DNA of 64,000 bases from Branchiostoma floridae (Eukaryota > Chordata > Leptocardii > Amphioxiformes > Branchiostomatidae): positions 18,732,731-18,796,730 of the forward strand of contig NC_049980.1 of the NCBI RefSeq assembly GCF_000003815.2, in the 5' to 3' direction. Each line of letters begins with the position of its first letter. Position 1 is the first letter of the stretch. A program made the translations under genes and the position numbers. The notes below the pieces were generated by a model that saw nothing but the letters and a program-made list of their open reading frames with translations, did not search any database and was not told where the DNA came from. Below, piece after piece: positions 43,594-55,800 of the stretch.

Positions 43594-45884
43594 AGAGTGA
43601 TGTACCCAAAAAAAGACACAGCCCCCCCCCCCAAGAAAAACAACACCAGCACGTCCCCGCGGTGACCGCCCTATGTTCCGAAATCCCTATGTTCCGAAAT
43701 CCCTATGTTCCGAAATCTCTATGGAAGTGTTCCAACACACTAGTGTACCGACTGGTGTTGTACAGCGACCTGGGAGTCGACCAAAGCTACATAAGTCCAG
43801 GCTGCGGACACGCGGTCAGCAAAATAGGAAGTTGCGGCCTATATATTATATCACGCTACCTTTTTAAATATTCTCCTTTTTGTGTTATTTGGGATGTCTT
43901 GAAATCTGTTAAAACTATAATAATAACAGAGGACGAACGTTACCTCCATTGCAGATTTTAGCCAAAAGAATTCTATAAGTGCAATCGTGCAAAGAGGTCA
44001 CCTGCTTTTTGTGTGATGAAATCAATTCTTTCCCACAATACCTTGTCTTTCCAACAATATCTCACCTTCCAACAATTATCTCACCAACATATGGAAAATA
44101 TAATTCAAGTTGTACGAAACAAATCATACTCAAGGTGAAATGTAAAAAAAAAACAGGGTATACCGTATACATGATGTTGGTGTATTTGCCATACGTTGTA
44201 CCTGATGCAATATCATTAGCCCCCAAAGCAGGCTGTTTTTTTTGGTCTCATATTTACACATTTGTTGCCCTTTTTTTTTTTTGCAAAAGTGTCTTCAATA
44301 TTAGCCTGTGTTTACACAAGCTCTCTCGCCGGCTGGGCTTAATGACCCCCCCCCCTCCGCACGTGACTTTTGCATCTCATTAGCACCATATATGGAGGCC
44401 CACTGCCGACAATATCCGCGAGGTTTAGACGGACCTGACATCAAGCTCCTACGGGTGGCGGCAATTATAGGGCCGGCCGCTAGGGGCTTGATTTTAGTCA
44501 GGCTATCTTCAATATAAGCCAAAACAAAGGGCCTCAGAGAGCTATGCAATCATTGTGCAATAAACTTTGACTTGACATTTGACTTTCATCAGGTGTACCG
44601 TGTACGTGTACATTGCAAACAAACATTGCAACAACACGCTCTCCCAACAGCTACAATGTATATTATAATGGGCAGCAAACAAAACACAAACAAGTACAGC
44701 CAATTGCAATATTTTAGCCAATTTTACTCAAATGACCATCTGTACAATTGTGATCTTTATCTTCTACATAATAAACACAAGTTTGGACATGTCCATGCTA
44801 ATGTTGTTAGCAATGATTTGCATGAAATAAATATTATATACCAATACTGCATTGGTAAATATAAACTGGAATCTACGTAACTGTGACCAAACAAAAAAGG
44901 AAAACCACATCTTATTACATGTATCACTGAAATTTGATCAACTGTAAAGGAATTCAAAATTTATGCAGCATTGTTTTAACATGCAAATTATGACCATTGC
45001 TTGAGCAACTGCTACAATATGCAAATGTTGACAACAGAAAGAACATTTGTAAATCTGTCTTTGCAGGGAAAATCACAAATATTTGTACTCAGCAATGCAG
45101 TGAGATAGCTTATACGTAACATCTGCAATCCTTAACACTGACAGATATGGTTCAAATCTTCTATCATATATTTCAAACAGAGCGGTGCTGTTGCAGTGTA
45201 AGGGCAGTCAGACAAGCATTTTTCATTGCTCCTTAGATTTCCTTTCAGTTAGAGAAAGGCAATTATGTTGTACACAGGATCATCAAAGAAAGCTCCAGCC
45301 TTCAGAAATTGCAAAATCAGATGTCTCATTTGCATGTATTTTAATAATCTAAAGCAATAAAAATCTATTCCTACCAATTACACCTCATGAGCACATGGTA
45401 AATACATTCACGGTGACTTCCTAGATCCTCTTTACAGTGTATGTACACCATCTCAAGATAAGCTGATTTTTCTTATATCCCCTTTATTTGTTTCCTCGTC
45501 AGGCCACTGACTGTTTAAGAATAAAAGCGAATAATAGCAAAAACAGATTTTCATGTCACGAAGGTACAACTTTCGGGTTGTAGGAAGAAAAGCAATGACA
45601 AACATCAACTTGTATGGAATAAGGCAGTCCTACAAACACAAACTGTCCACAAACTTTTTGCTTTGTAAACATCCTGGATTTTGATTTGACCATGATGACT
45701 TTGGTTATGGCTTTATATCCTGGCTTGTAACAATCACCAATTGCAAGGAAACTATCATGTATAAAAGGCTTTAGTATACAATTTTCCTTCACCTCTGAAT
45801 TCTTAAAAGCGTTTGTCAAACTAAGCAATATCTTTCCATATAATCCTTCTTGTAGTATGCAGACCAAGGTATTAAAAAAGGTAG
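43594..45884. other. Downstream region of the DENND4 gene
   Basis: No gene recognised. A 16-bp unit (TATGTTCCGAAATCCC) is repeated three times at about 43673-43723. The 3' UTR of the DENND4 transcript probably reaches into the right part: AATAAA on the minus strand lies at about 45483-45488, some 1.35 kb beyond the stop codon. AT-rich elsewhere. Confidence 0.4.
43673..43723. repeat. Short tandem repeat, 16-bp unit, three copies
   Basis: TATGTTCCGAAATCCC occurs three times in tandem, the last with one change (ATCTC). No function inferred. Confidence 0.85.
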
Positions 45885-46100
45885 TTCAATAGCCACCTAA
45901 CCTTTACGAGGCTGTCTTCTTGGGTATGGTGCTGGAAGACAGAGCCCATTGATTCCCCTACCTCCCCAAGTCAGGTGGGGTGAGGAAAGCAGTTTGACGT
46001 GCCTTTTCCAAGGACACAAGGTCTGGTCCACTGCATCCAGGAATTGAACCCCCATGACCTCTTGATCTCCTGTCTGCTAGCATAGCCATGTGAACTACAT
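45885..46100 (-). mobile_element. tRNA-derived SINE (diverged), in the DENND4 3' region
   Basis: On the minus strand a B-box-like GGTTCAATTCCTGG (about 46038-46052) is preceded by a degraded tRNA head. It is followed by TGTGTCCTTGGAAAAGGCAC and TTTCCTCACCCCACCT, a central block shared with the other SINEs at 52430, 52690 and 56649. Confidence 0.6.
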
Positions 46101-46832
46101 GTAAATGTTTTCTGCATTGCATCTCCTGTGTGTCTATGTGATACCTAGCTGGAGTTTTGATAGCCTTGAATAATTGCAGACATGATGTAGATGTATGTTT
46201 CTCCCTATCACACGAATAAAAAGGCTTTTTGTTCATAGTGCCAAATTTCCAACCTCAGATTCAATGAAACGAGAAGCTGAAACCCCACAAAATTCACACT
46301 GTGTGGGCAATGAGAAGTTCCTACATTTTCTTAGCTTGAAGTGTAATATATGAACCAACTAAACACATGCAATAAACCTTACAGGGCCACAAACCTGTCC
46401 CTTTCTCTTCTAATTTGTTAGACTTTTAAATACTTTGCAAACTTACATTTGTTTCTACTTTTTGGAAGAGTTCCACAAATCTACTTGCACAGTGCTGAGC
46501 GTCCAAAACTCCATTAACCATCCCCACAGATTGCTTGTACAAATGCAGAAAAAACATGGCTCATATCAATAACATCATATACATGTAGAGCCATCTATAG
46601 CAAAAATCTTAATCGCTTGCAAGACCAGGTATTCATAACATGGGATGCAAAGACAAATAGATGTCGTTATCATTTTTCACAGCTATTTACACGTTTATCT
46701 ATCTTAAAGAACAATTTGCAGAAGCATACTAGTGAAGTATTGTGATAAATCTTAGGCAGTAAACTTTGAAAACCAGCAGCAAATAAAAAGGACTTAAGAT
46801 TATACACAAATTATCAGGAAGCAGAGTTTAGG

Positions 46833-49800
46833 CTACAGGTAGAGAGAACTGAAGATGCGCCGACACCACAGAGTCCGGGCACTGGGCGGTTTGTCATCCT
46901 CTTGGGTCATGGCCTGTAGGTCCTCAGATAGACGGCTGAATGCTAGCTTGTACTCACGGTCAAACGCATCTGTGTAGGGCAGGGAAAAAAGGCAATCATG
47001 TTTACAATAATCAGTTCTTGTTACACAAGTGTGGGTAGTTGTTGGTCAAATGTGAAATGTAGCCATCCTTTTTCCAAAAACTGGCAAAGTCTTTTTTCCA
47101 GATCCCAATGCATGCTGGAAGATGCAGGGCACTATGGGTAACACAGGCGCCAAACAAAATCTTTATCACACAGGTACTCCAGACTGGAAACAGTGGGCAT
47201 GGCCAGCATACATGCTATTATGGTCATGTTGTTGCTTGCACCTTATGCTACCCATCATGGCCAGATCTCCCAGCTTGCAGTAGGATGCATGGAGAGGTTT
47301 GTGTTAGGACTATCTATGACACAAGGCAGAACTAGCCTTTATTCAAACTTGCTTGTATAATGTGGAAATCTAAACATAAGGTAAAACCTTGCTGTTTGCA
47401 ATTGATTTTTATAATCTTTGGATAACTACTGTAAGATTAGCTCAAAAAATGATTTAAAAATGCCAGACAGCTTGAGAGATATGACAAAAGATAGTTAGTT
47501 TTGATTAGGAGTAAGAAGTGGAGATTAGTGGAGAGAATTGTAGAAGGTATGGTGCATTTAAAAACTCACATGTTGCTCTGATCCTACCTGTGCATATCAC
47601 ATGCAGGGAGTGAAAAGTAACAAAACAAAAAGAATGGTCATTTCTACGAAAAAAAAAAAAGAATTCTCAAAACTGAAATTATACTATGCAAGAGGCACAG
47701 TGCTGGTCATCAGACCACAAAATAAAGAAGCTTACCATGGTCAATGTTGTCCCTTCCTAGAGATACTAAGGACAGATATAGTATCTCTCTGTAGATACTC
47801 CTGTAGGACAGTGGCAAAACAGAATACAAGTAGTCAGTTTAAAGACAACTTGATCATAAAAAGGCATGCAAAATCTTCTGCAATGTTTTCATTTAATGAT
47901 TTATTTCAAGTGCTATGGTAAATTTTTGTTCTTGTGGTTGGAATCACTAATTGACAAAAGAAGTATATTGTGCATACTTGAACGTAAGTCTATTCAGGTA
48001 CAGTACTGGTCAATCTGTATTTCTGACCAGTACTAAAAAGATTGTCACAATACCATATAGATACAGAGCCCCAGTGTATAATACAAGATTACTAGATGTA
48101 AACTGACCTGTGTCTGCCCTGTGTAGCCTTGTGCTTGTGGTACTCCTGTAGCATGTACTTCATGGGGGTCAGCAGGTCGTTACTCTGAATACTCGTCACA
48201 ATCGACTGCATGAACCTAGCAAACAGTCAAGTAAACACCATTAATCAGCCATAAAGACACTTCTGACAAACATGGTTTTGTCTGCTGCTATTATGTAGCC
48301 TTATTCAAACATGGGAAAAACTTGCAAGCTCGTTCAAAGTGCATTAACTGCAATCAACTACAGCTGTACACAGGAGGATCGTTTATACAAATACGTCACA
48401 ATACTATTAGAGTGCACCTGTAGCAGTATGACAGATTATGTCAGCCTGTGCACTGTATGTCAAACATGTACTTTGAGTTTATGAAAAGCACTATTTCCTA
48501 ACTTACCGCTTAGATGACAGCTTCTCCTCTGTGATGAGGGCATGTGCCAAGGATGACTTTTGAGCTGTGAACCAACACAAATCATTAGACAAGCAAAGGG
48601 GAGGGGTATAACATTCGTTTTGGATGGTAACATGAACACAACAGCCCTGTTTATCGGGGAGCTTCAGGAATTAGCCTCATGTATCAAACCTCTGCAGGTT
48701 TAAGAACACTATTCGAGAACAGTAGGGGTGACTAAGCTGAAAATACAAGTCGTGGCAAGGCCGTATCGCACTACTACCGGTAGCTATCCAAACAGCATTA
48801 TGCTTCGCCTCAGTCTAAGGTTGGCTGCTTTACCCTTTTTTATATCTACGTACGGAAATACAGTTTAAGTGATCCCAGTACCATGTGCATTCCACATGAG
48901 GTACAGAGGCTGTCCTGGCTCCTCATGCAGGTTGATGTTGTCCCAGAGAACCTTCACACACACATGCTTACTGTCTGCTGACAGCCACTGCTTGGGGATC
49001 TGTACGGAAAGAAGCAATAAAGAAAATCAAGCATTTTAAATTCACATCATACATAGTTGAAGATAAAGTTGCTGGCATGAGAAATAGAAATGTAAAATGC
49101 AATTTTTCCAACAACATTTTAGAGTAATTTTCCAAAGTTCACAGACACTGTGCCTAAAGCACTACAGCTGATCTTGTACTGTCAATAGGGAAGACCATGT
49201 TTCCCTCAAAATTATATTGCACATACATGCATGTCTACCATATACTCATATATATTAATAGAGATCCTTTCCAATTTTTTTGTGCCTTTACAGGTACAAA
49301 TTAAAAGAGTGACCAGTGGCTTCACAAAGACCTTTTCGCAGATTGCAGTGCATGCTGGAAGACGTAAGGCACTATGGGTAGTGCAGGGGGCAATGAGTAT
49401 GTGTCCAGTTTGGTCTATGTTGTCACAGTAAAGATTTTGTTTCTTGAGCTACCCATAGTGCCCCTATATCACCCAGCATGTGATGGGACCTGTGAGTACG
49501 TCTGTCATCCCATACCTCTGCAGCCTTGGTGGTGATTTCCGCTGACAGCACCAGTCCGATCAGGTTACTGGGCACGTCCAGCCGGCGGAAGTACCACACC
49601 AGGTTCCAGTAGATGATGGGGTGCTGGTCCACGAAGTCAGGCCTGGTGAGGGAGCTGTCCCCCTCACTCTCCAGCACGTTCTCCACCTCCTTCCGCAGCA
49701 CCAGCGGGCTCAGGTACGGCACCGTGATGGGGTCAGGCTGCGGCCGCTGCGCAGCAACAGCCAGGAACTCCTACACATGGCAAAAACAAGACTTAAGTAC

Positions 49801-52800
49801 AAGTGTGGTGCTGGGCTCTCAGGGGAAGGAGCATGAGCACTGCATGACAGTATGTCTTGGAAAAGTTGCATCTGTGACCTAGAAATCAAAGAACAGTACC
49901 TAGACATTGAGAGAAATCAAGGAGTCAGGAAATCAACCACATCAAAATGTTCTGAGGATTCAGATCAATCTGTCACTTAGCATTTGCATGGGGACTACAA
50001 AATAATTTGATCAGTTATCAAGAAGTTACCATGACCATCTGGTGCAGCAAGAGACAGTCCCCAACTGTGGAAGCAAAAGCTTTCAATCAAATTCTTACCT
50101 GTTATGTATTTGTCTGCTGAAGTAACACAAGAAATCATGCTAGACACATGCATGAGATTCTCACACAACTAACCATACACATGTACATGTACTGCAGCAC
50201 AGACCTGCACAAGGACAAAATCTACATCAACTAGCTGACCATGACATGCATTACTAATCCTAATGAATCAATACGTTGGTTATAGAAAAAGCTGCAGTAG
50301 ATCAAAGTTGCTGAATTTGATTTAGCTTGCTTTCTTTTTTTGGTGACTCCTTAGGGGCAGAGAATATATTCTAAAAGTGCAATGACAAACTATCATGTTA
50401 AATATAATTAACCTTCTCTCCACAGAAAGTTTTTCCTCGACCAATACAAGTTGCAGGGAGAAGGTTAAATATATTCTTGACTACAATCCTCAACAAACTC
50501 TTTGGAAAATGTTTTAAACTTGTGCAGGTATATCATCAATATTGGACCATAAGCACATACAGTCATTCAATTACGAAGCTAACTAATAAACATGTCTCAA
50601 CCATTAAAGAGTAATTTGTTGTACATCATAGTGAACATTTTGAATCAGACAAAGAAGGGTTTTTATAATTAACTGGAACCTTGTTGTAATGCTCTTTTAA
50701 TGCAATCAGTAATAAAACTACACAAATGATTGGTTCTAACAATAATCATGTGCAAATACACCAGTCACAGACACGAAATTTAATTTCAAGTACCAATTTC
50801 CAACACTGTACCCTACAGGTGTGATTACGTGATAAGTGGAACCACTAACAATGGTCTGTATGATTGAAAGAGCAGTTCGAAGTTGATTTCTGTTGTACTG
50901 TTTTCTATCATTGTGAGAATTGGTATGTTGTCTGAGAAGAATCATTGTGACACCTAGCCCAGCACAAATCACCTAAGCCTCATCCTTGCCATCCCAGCTG
51001 CCTTTAAACAGTTGTAAATGGTTCTGTGGGACAAGTACAAACCGTGTCCATGCTATCCACCTGTCCTGTAGTCTCATCCAGCCCGGTGACGACACGCTGT
51101 GGCGTAGAAGATGATGGTGGCGACTCAGAACCCGTCTCATCCAGCCCACTCCCTACACTCCTACAGAGCCGGCTGTTCAGCACTGTCGTCTCTCCGCCAT
51201 CGCCAGAGCAGCCCGAATTTTCCACAGAAGACCTTATCCCTTCTAGGCTTGCACTTCTTGTGATGGTGGTCTTTGGAGAAGAGTCCTCAAGCAAGGCTTC
51301 AACACTTTTAGACTTGGGCCTGTTGAGTTTGTGCTCCAGTGGAATGACTTTAGTCCTTCCCAACCATATTGGTCTTGCCTTAGCTTCAGAGTCTGCATCT
51401 CCAGCTGCCGCCATGCCCAGGTAGCTCACCGCTTCAGGAAGGAGTTGTTGTGGACGGTACTTGAAGGAACCGAGGCACTCCTTACGAATCTCAGCAACCC
51501 GCGGGTTGGCAGCAACACCTCCCCTTACGATCAGCTTCGTATGCTTAAAATTCAACATTTAAAGTAATATTTGCAGTTACAATTGTTGTTACAGACTTAG
51601 ACATGTTTGATACATGTTTGTATTGACCAATCACTGAGCACACTTTTTGAAAGCTTGTAGTAATTCTAATTGTTAAAACACTAAGATATCTTCTCTTCAT
51701 AATGGATATCTTTAAAAAATTGGATGTGCAACACGTTTTTGTTAACTGTTAGGTCACTAAGGCATTGTTGATTCTATCTAGTTCTAGTTCGGTAATATAC
51801 TTCCTTTCGAGGCAATATCAAAGGAACATCTTTCTATGAACTTGCTCAATTTATGATATATACAAAATACACAAGTCTGGTATGGCATCATGTTCTTTCA
51901 AATGATTGCCAAGAATTATGTTCTGAAGAGAACAACCAATATGCCAGACTATACACATGTCATAGTAGTCATAATTCATTGTTATAATCACATCATATTA
52001 GTATCGTATATCAATGATGACTCATGATTAGTCAATAGTCATTCTATGTCCATGTACCTCTCTATGCACCCGTGCAAAATTATTATGTACAATTGATTTT
52101 GCTTAAAGTTTATAGTATAATCAATTTCCTAGAATAGCTACTCCAGATGTGTTTGTACCAGGAGATGATACGTTAGTGCAGTGATTATGAGGACTGATTG
52201 CACAATGATTGGAAGCATGGATGGATGTGGCCATGAGTTACCTGTGAGGTGGAAGTGTCTGGCTTGGTTTCCTGTACGGTACTGTCCTTGTGTTCCTGTA
52301 ACGTACAACACACAACTTTCTATAATGGAACAAAGGACTACAAAACTCTATTCATCCAGCTAAATTGTCTAAGAAAGAAAAATTCACATGTAGCCACTTT
52401 AAGGCTGTAGGGACAGTATCTTGGGCACAGTAGGTGGAACCCATCCCTCCCCTTTCAATACCTTTTACCTCCCCAACCAAAATTAGGTATCCATTTTACA
52501 TCTGGGTGGAGTGAGGGAAGCTGTGTTGAGTACCTTCCTGAGGACACAACATCTAGCTAAGAATCTAACCAGTGACCCCTGGTCTAACCACTTTTAGCAA
52601 TGCCATCTTGTCATGCCTGTATTCAGGATTTTGTTCCCAGGGTTCTTTTTGTAGATTATTTGGACCAGCAAGCCCTGATGGCACAAGCTTTCTAGCAGAG
52701 CCCATCCCTCCTCTCCTTCCACCAGATTTTACCTTGCGTACAGAAATTCAGGTACTCATTTCCACACCACAGTTGAGTAAGGAAAGTTGTCTTTGCCAAA

Positions 52801-55800
52801 AACACAATGCCTGGAGAGAAATACCAGGGATCGAACCCATGACCTATCAATCTCGTGTCCCCTAGCCTAGCCACTCAGCCACTCCCGCCACCCCCACCCC
52901 ACCCACACACACACACTTTGGGATCAAATGCTGGCCACAAACATACTCCCAAAAATATCTTAACCTATTGGTCAATGCTATTGTGATAAGAGGTCTATTT
53001 CCATGAACACGTATTAATCATGCACATGTGCTGGAATATCATGATACAGTTACAAGCGGATGAGCAGTCCACCTTTTCCATTGGTTACATTATACAATGA
53101 CTGGACTTCTCACACATTCAAGGTAGAAATTTATATTTCACCAGTAAGAAGTTTGTGTTTATTAGCTTTCATCACCAGAGCAACATCCTTGAATGGGAGT
53201 CCTCCTCAAACATACATACAAGCTGTGCACAGATAGGTATAGATGGAAGGAAGTTGTTAGTAGATTAATGATGAAGAGCAGGTGCTGAGAGCGCTGACAA
53301 GTAGAATATCTGCAAAGGATAATAAGCTACTTCACAGTTCGAATGCGTTGTGGTCTCAGGTCAAAGTTTAAGCTCCCTTACTTGTACACAATTTACTTCC
53401 AAGGGGCTTTAACCTCTGACCTTACCCATAATCCTGTGCAGTGCTAGAACTGTGAGGTGGCTTATCATAGGAGTCATGAGGAGTACATTAGAACATCTGT
53501 AAATAATTATGGAAAGAGAAAGAGAACATTAGTGCATTAGGCTATAAAAGAGTTTTGCAAACATATCATATAAAGTGTATTCTCAATACCTGACCCTGGC
53601 ATAAGTTAAACTTGTTAGGAGGTTTAGCCTGTGCATGTACGAGTTCTGTTAGATAGTCAATACATGTGTACTTGGTCCAGATAGATGATGCAGTTGCACG
53701 TCAAGCATAGATATTGCACAGATGATGCAGTTGCACGTCAAGCATATTGCACATACATGACAATCTATTAGCAATCAAGTGTGACTTAGTAAAGACAGAA
53801 AACTAGGCTTCATCAAATCTACATGTATACAGCATACATGTAATGCAATATGCATTTGCCACAACAATCAAACAGATCAGAAGGCTTGCGTATGTGTGTG
53901 TGCCCTTACTGGCCCCAAAAGAGGTCCAAAGATCTACATTTAATTTCTTTTCAACTGAATAAGAACGCTGTTCAAGATCAGTGTGTGTGCGTGCACACGT
54001 GCACGTTTGTGTGTCTGCTCATGTGCATGAATGTACACAACTGTTGATTCAATTTGAAGAAATTTTTCATTATCTCCCGGCAGAACTGTTTTCCTGAACC
54101 TAAGATAAAGTCCTAAAGAGTCAGTTGTGTATTCTGTATGATGAGCTTGAGAAATGAGTCAAACTTACCTGTTGGTCCTTGAAGCTGGAAGGAAGACTCT
54201 TGTCCTGTTCCTCCTCCACACTGAGGAGCGGGCCAGTCTTCAGGGACGAGCCGAGCGACTCCCTGCGTGCGGGAACACACTCGCTGGTGCAGCGCCGCCG
54301 GTCCACCGGGATGTGGATGGGCTGGGGCGCAGAGTCGCTGTGAGGATGGTCCACAGACAGGGAGTGTTTCAGTTTGATGTGAGGCCTGTTGGGGGGAGAG
54401 AACATGATATTGTCTGACTCAGTAAGGACAATGATCAGATTGTGAAATGCCTGGCCACTTGTTTGGGTAACTTTTTTATTGTGCATGACATTGCCACTTC
54501 CTCACTACCTTCTCTGATCCCTTGTGAAGTTCTAACCCACTTGAATACAACTTCATGCATTTTGAGTGGTAAAGTGCATTTGGTTTCATATTGACAGTCT
54601 AGAAATTTTTGTTGCACTGTTGATAAATGAATGTAGTTACAGTAATAAAGTTACAATTGTTAAAAATGGTCTATCTTTTTTTGTCCCATACAGTAAAATT
54701 CTATAAGATAAAAGGATGGTTGTTGAGGAAAACCCTGCTCTTTATCTTCAACCTTCTACCTACTACATAAATCCATATCCAATACAGATTGAGTAGCCAG
54801 CTGAGAGTGCAAAAGGTTATATCATATAAGCTATCTATGCAGAGGGATAATAAATGACTAATGATGAGTGACAGTTTGGACTGACCTTGCAGGACTGTAG
54901 CTGTGGCTCATGGCAGTTCCATCTACCTCCCCCTCCCCCACCTGCACCAGGCTGTCTGCACTCAGGTCCGACCCCGTCCTGGTCAGGCTGGTCTGACTCA
55001 CCGTCGCCATGGGGTGGATCGGAGGGGCTGATTGGATACTGTGGAAGCTCTCTATGGACTGGCTGGGAGTTAGGAATTGCCTGGGAGGAGAACAACATAA
55101 GACAGAGAGAGATGGAAATAGGTCTATAAGGAAATACAGTATTATGTCTATTACGCTGCAAATCAATATGACACACAGTTTTTCTAAGTACACATGTAGG
55201 AACACCCTAGTAATTACCCAATTAGCCCTATTACTCTAATGTCTTTTCAGAGAAGATTTCTCAAATGTGTAAAATTCTGATTGACTAGTGACTGTAACAG
55301 GGCACATATTGGCCACATGTTGATTCAGACCGAGCTTCCAAGAAATCCACAGAAACTGATGATCACAGATATATTATATTTATAAACATCTTGTATTTTT
55401 GCTGACCAAGGAGGAGATAAGGGAGAAGAAAGGGAAGATCTATAGTTATCTAATTAGCTGTCAAGCACATCTGGTCTGATTATATCAGCACCCAGCTCAG
55501 GAATAAATAGAAGGCAGATTTGAGATTGAGCTAGTAAGATTGAGCGGTCAGATGAGATGAGTTGAGGCAAAGTGAGGAGAGGACGTGACAGTGCAGAATA
55601 AAGATTGTTACTCCGCCACGGCAACCATTAAGCGTCTGTGATCATTCTCTACCGGAGTTCTACGGCTAGCCCCGTCTCGACTTCTTTACATAACCATATC
55701 AAGCCAGAGGTGACCAGTCTTCAACTGTAACTTGCCAGACAACAAATTTCACCATGACAAAGCCCTGTTATTTTTTAATGCCCCATTTTCAATGTCATGT

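Noticed and set aside
52828-52891. A Leu/Ser-like tRNA gene on the minus strand
   Set aside because: Decayed stems and a SINE body follow; not a functional tRNA.
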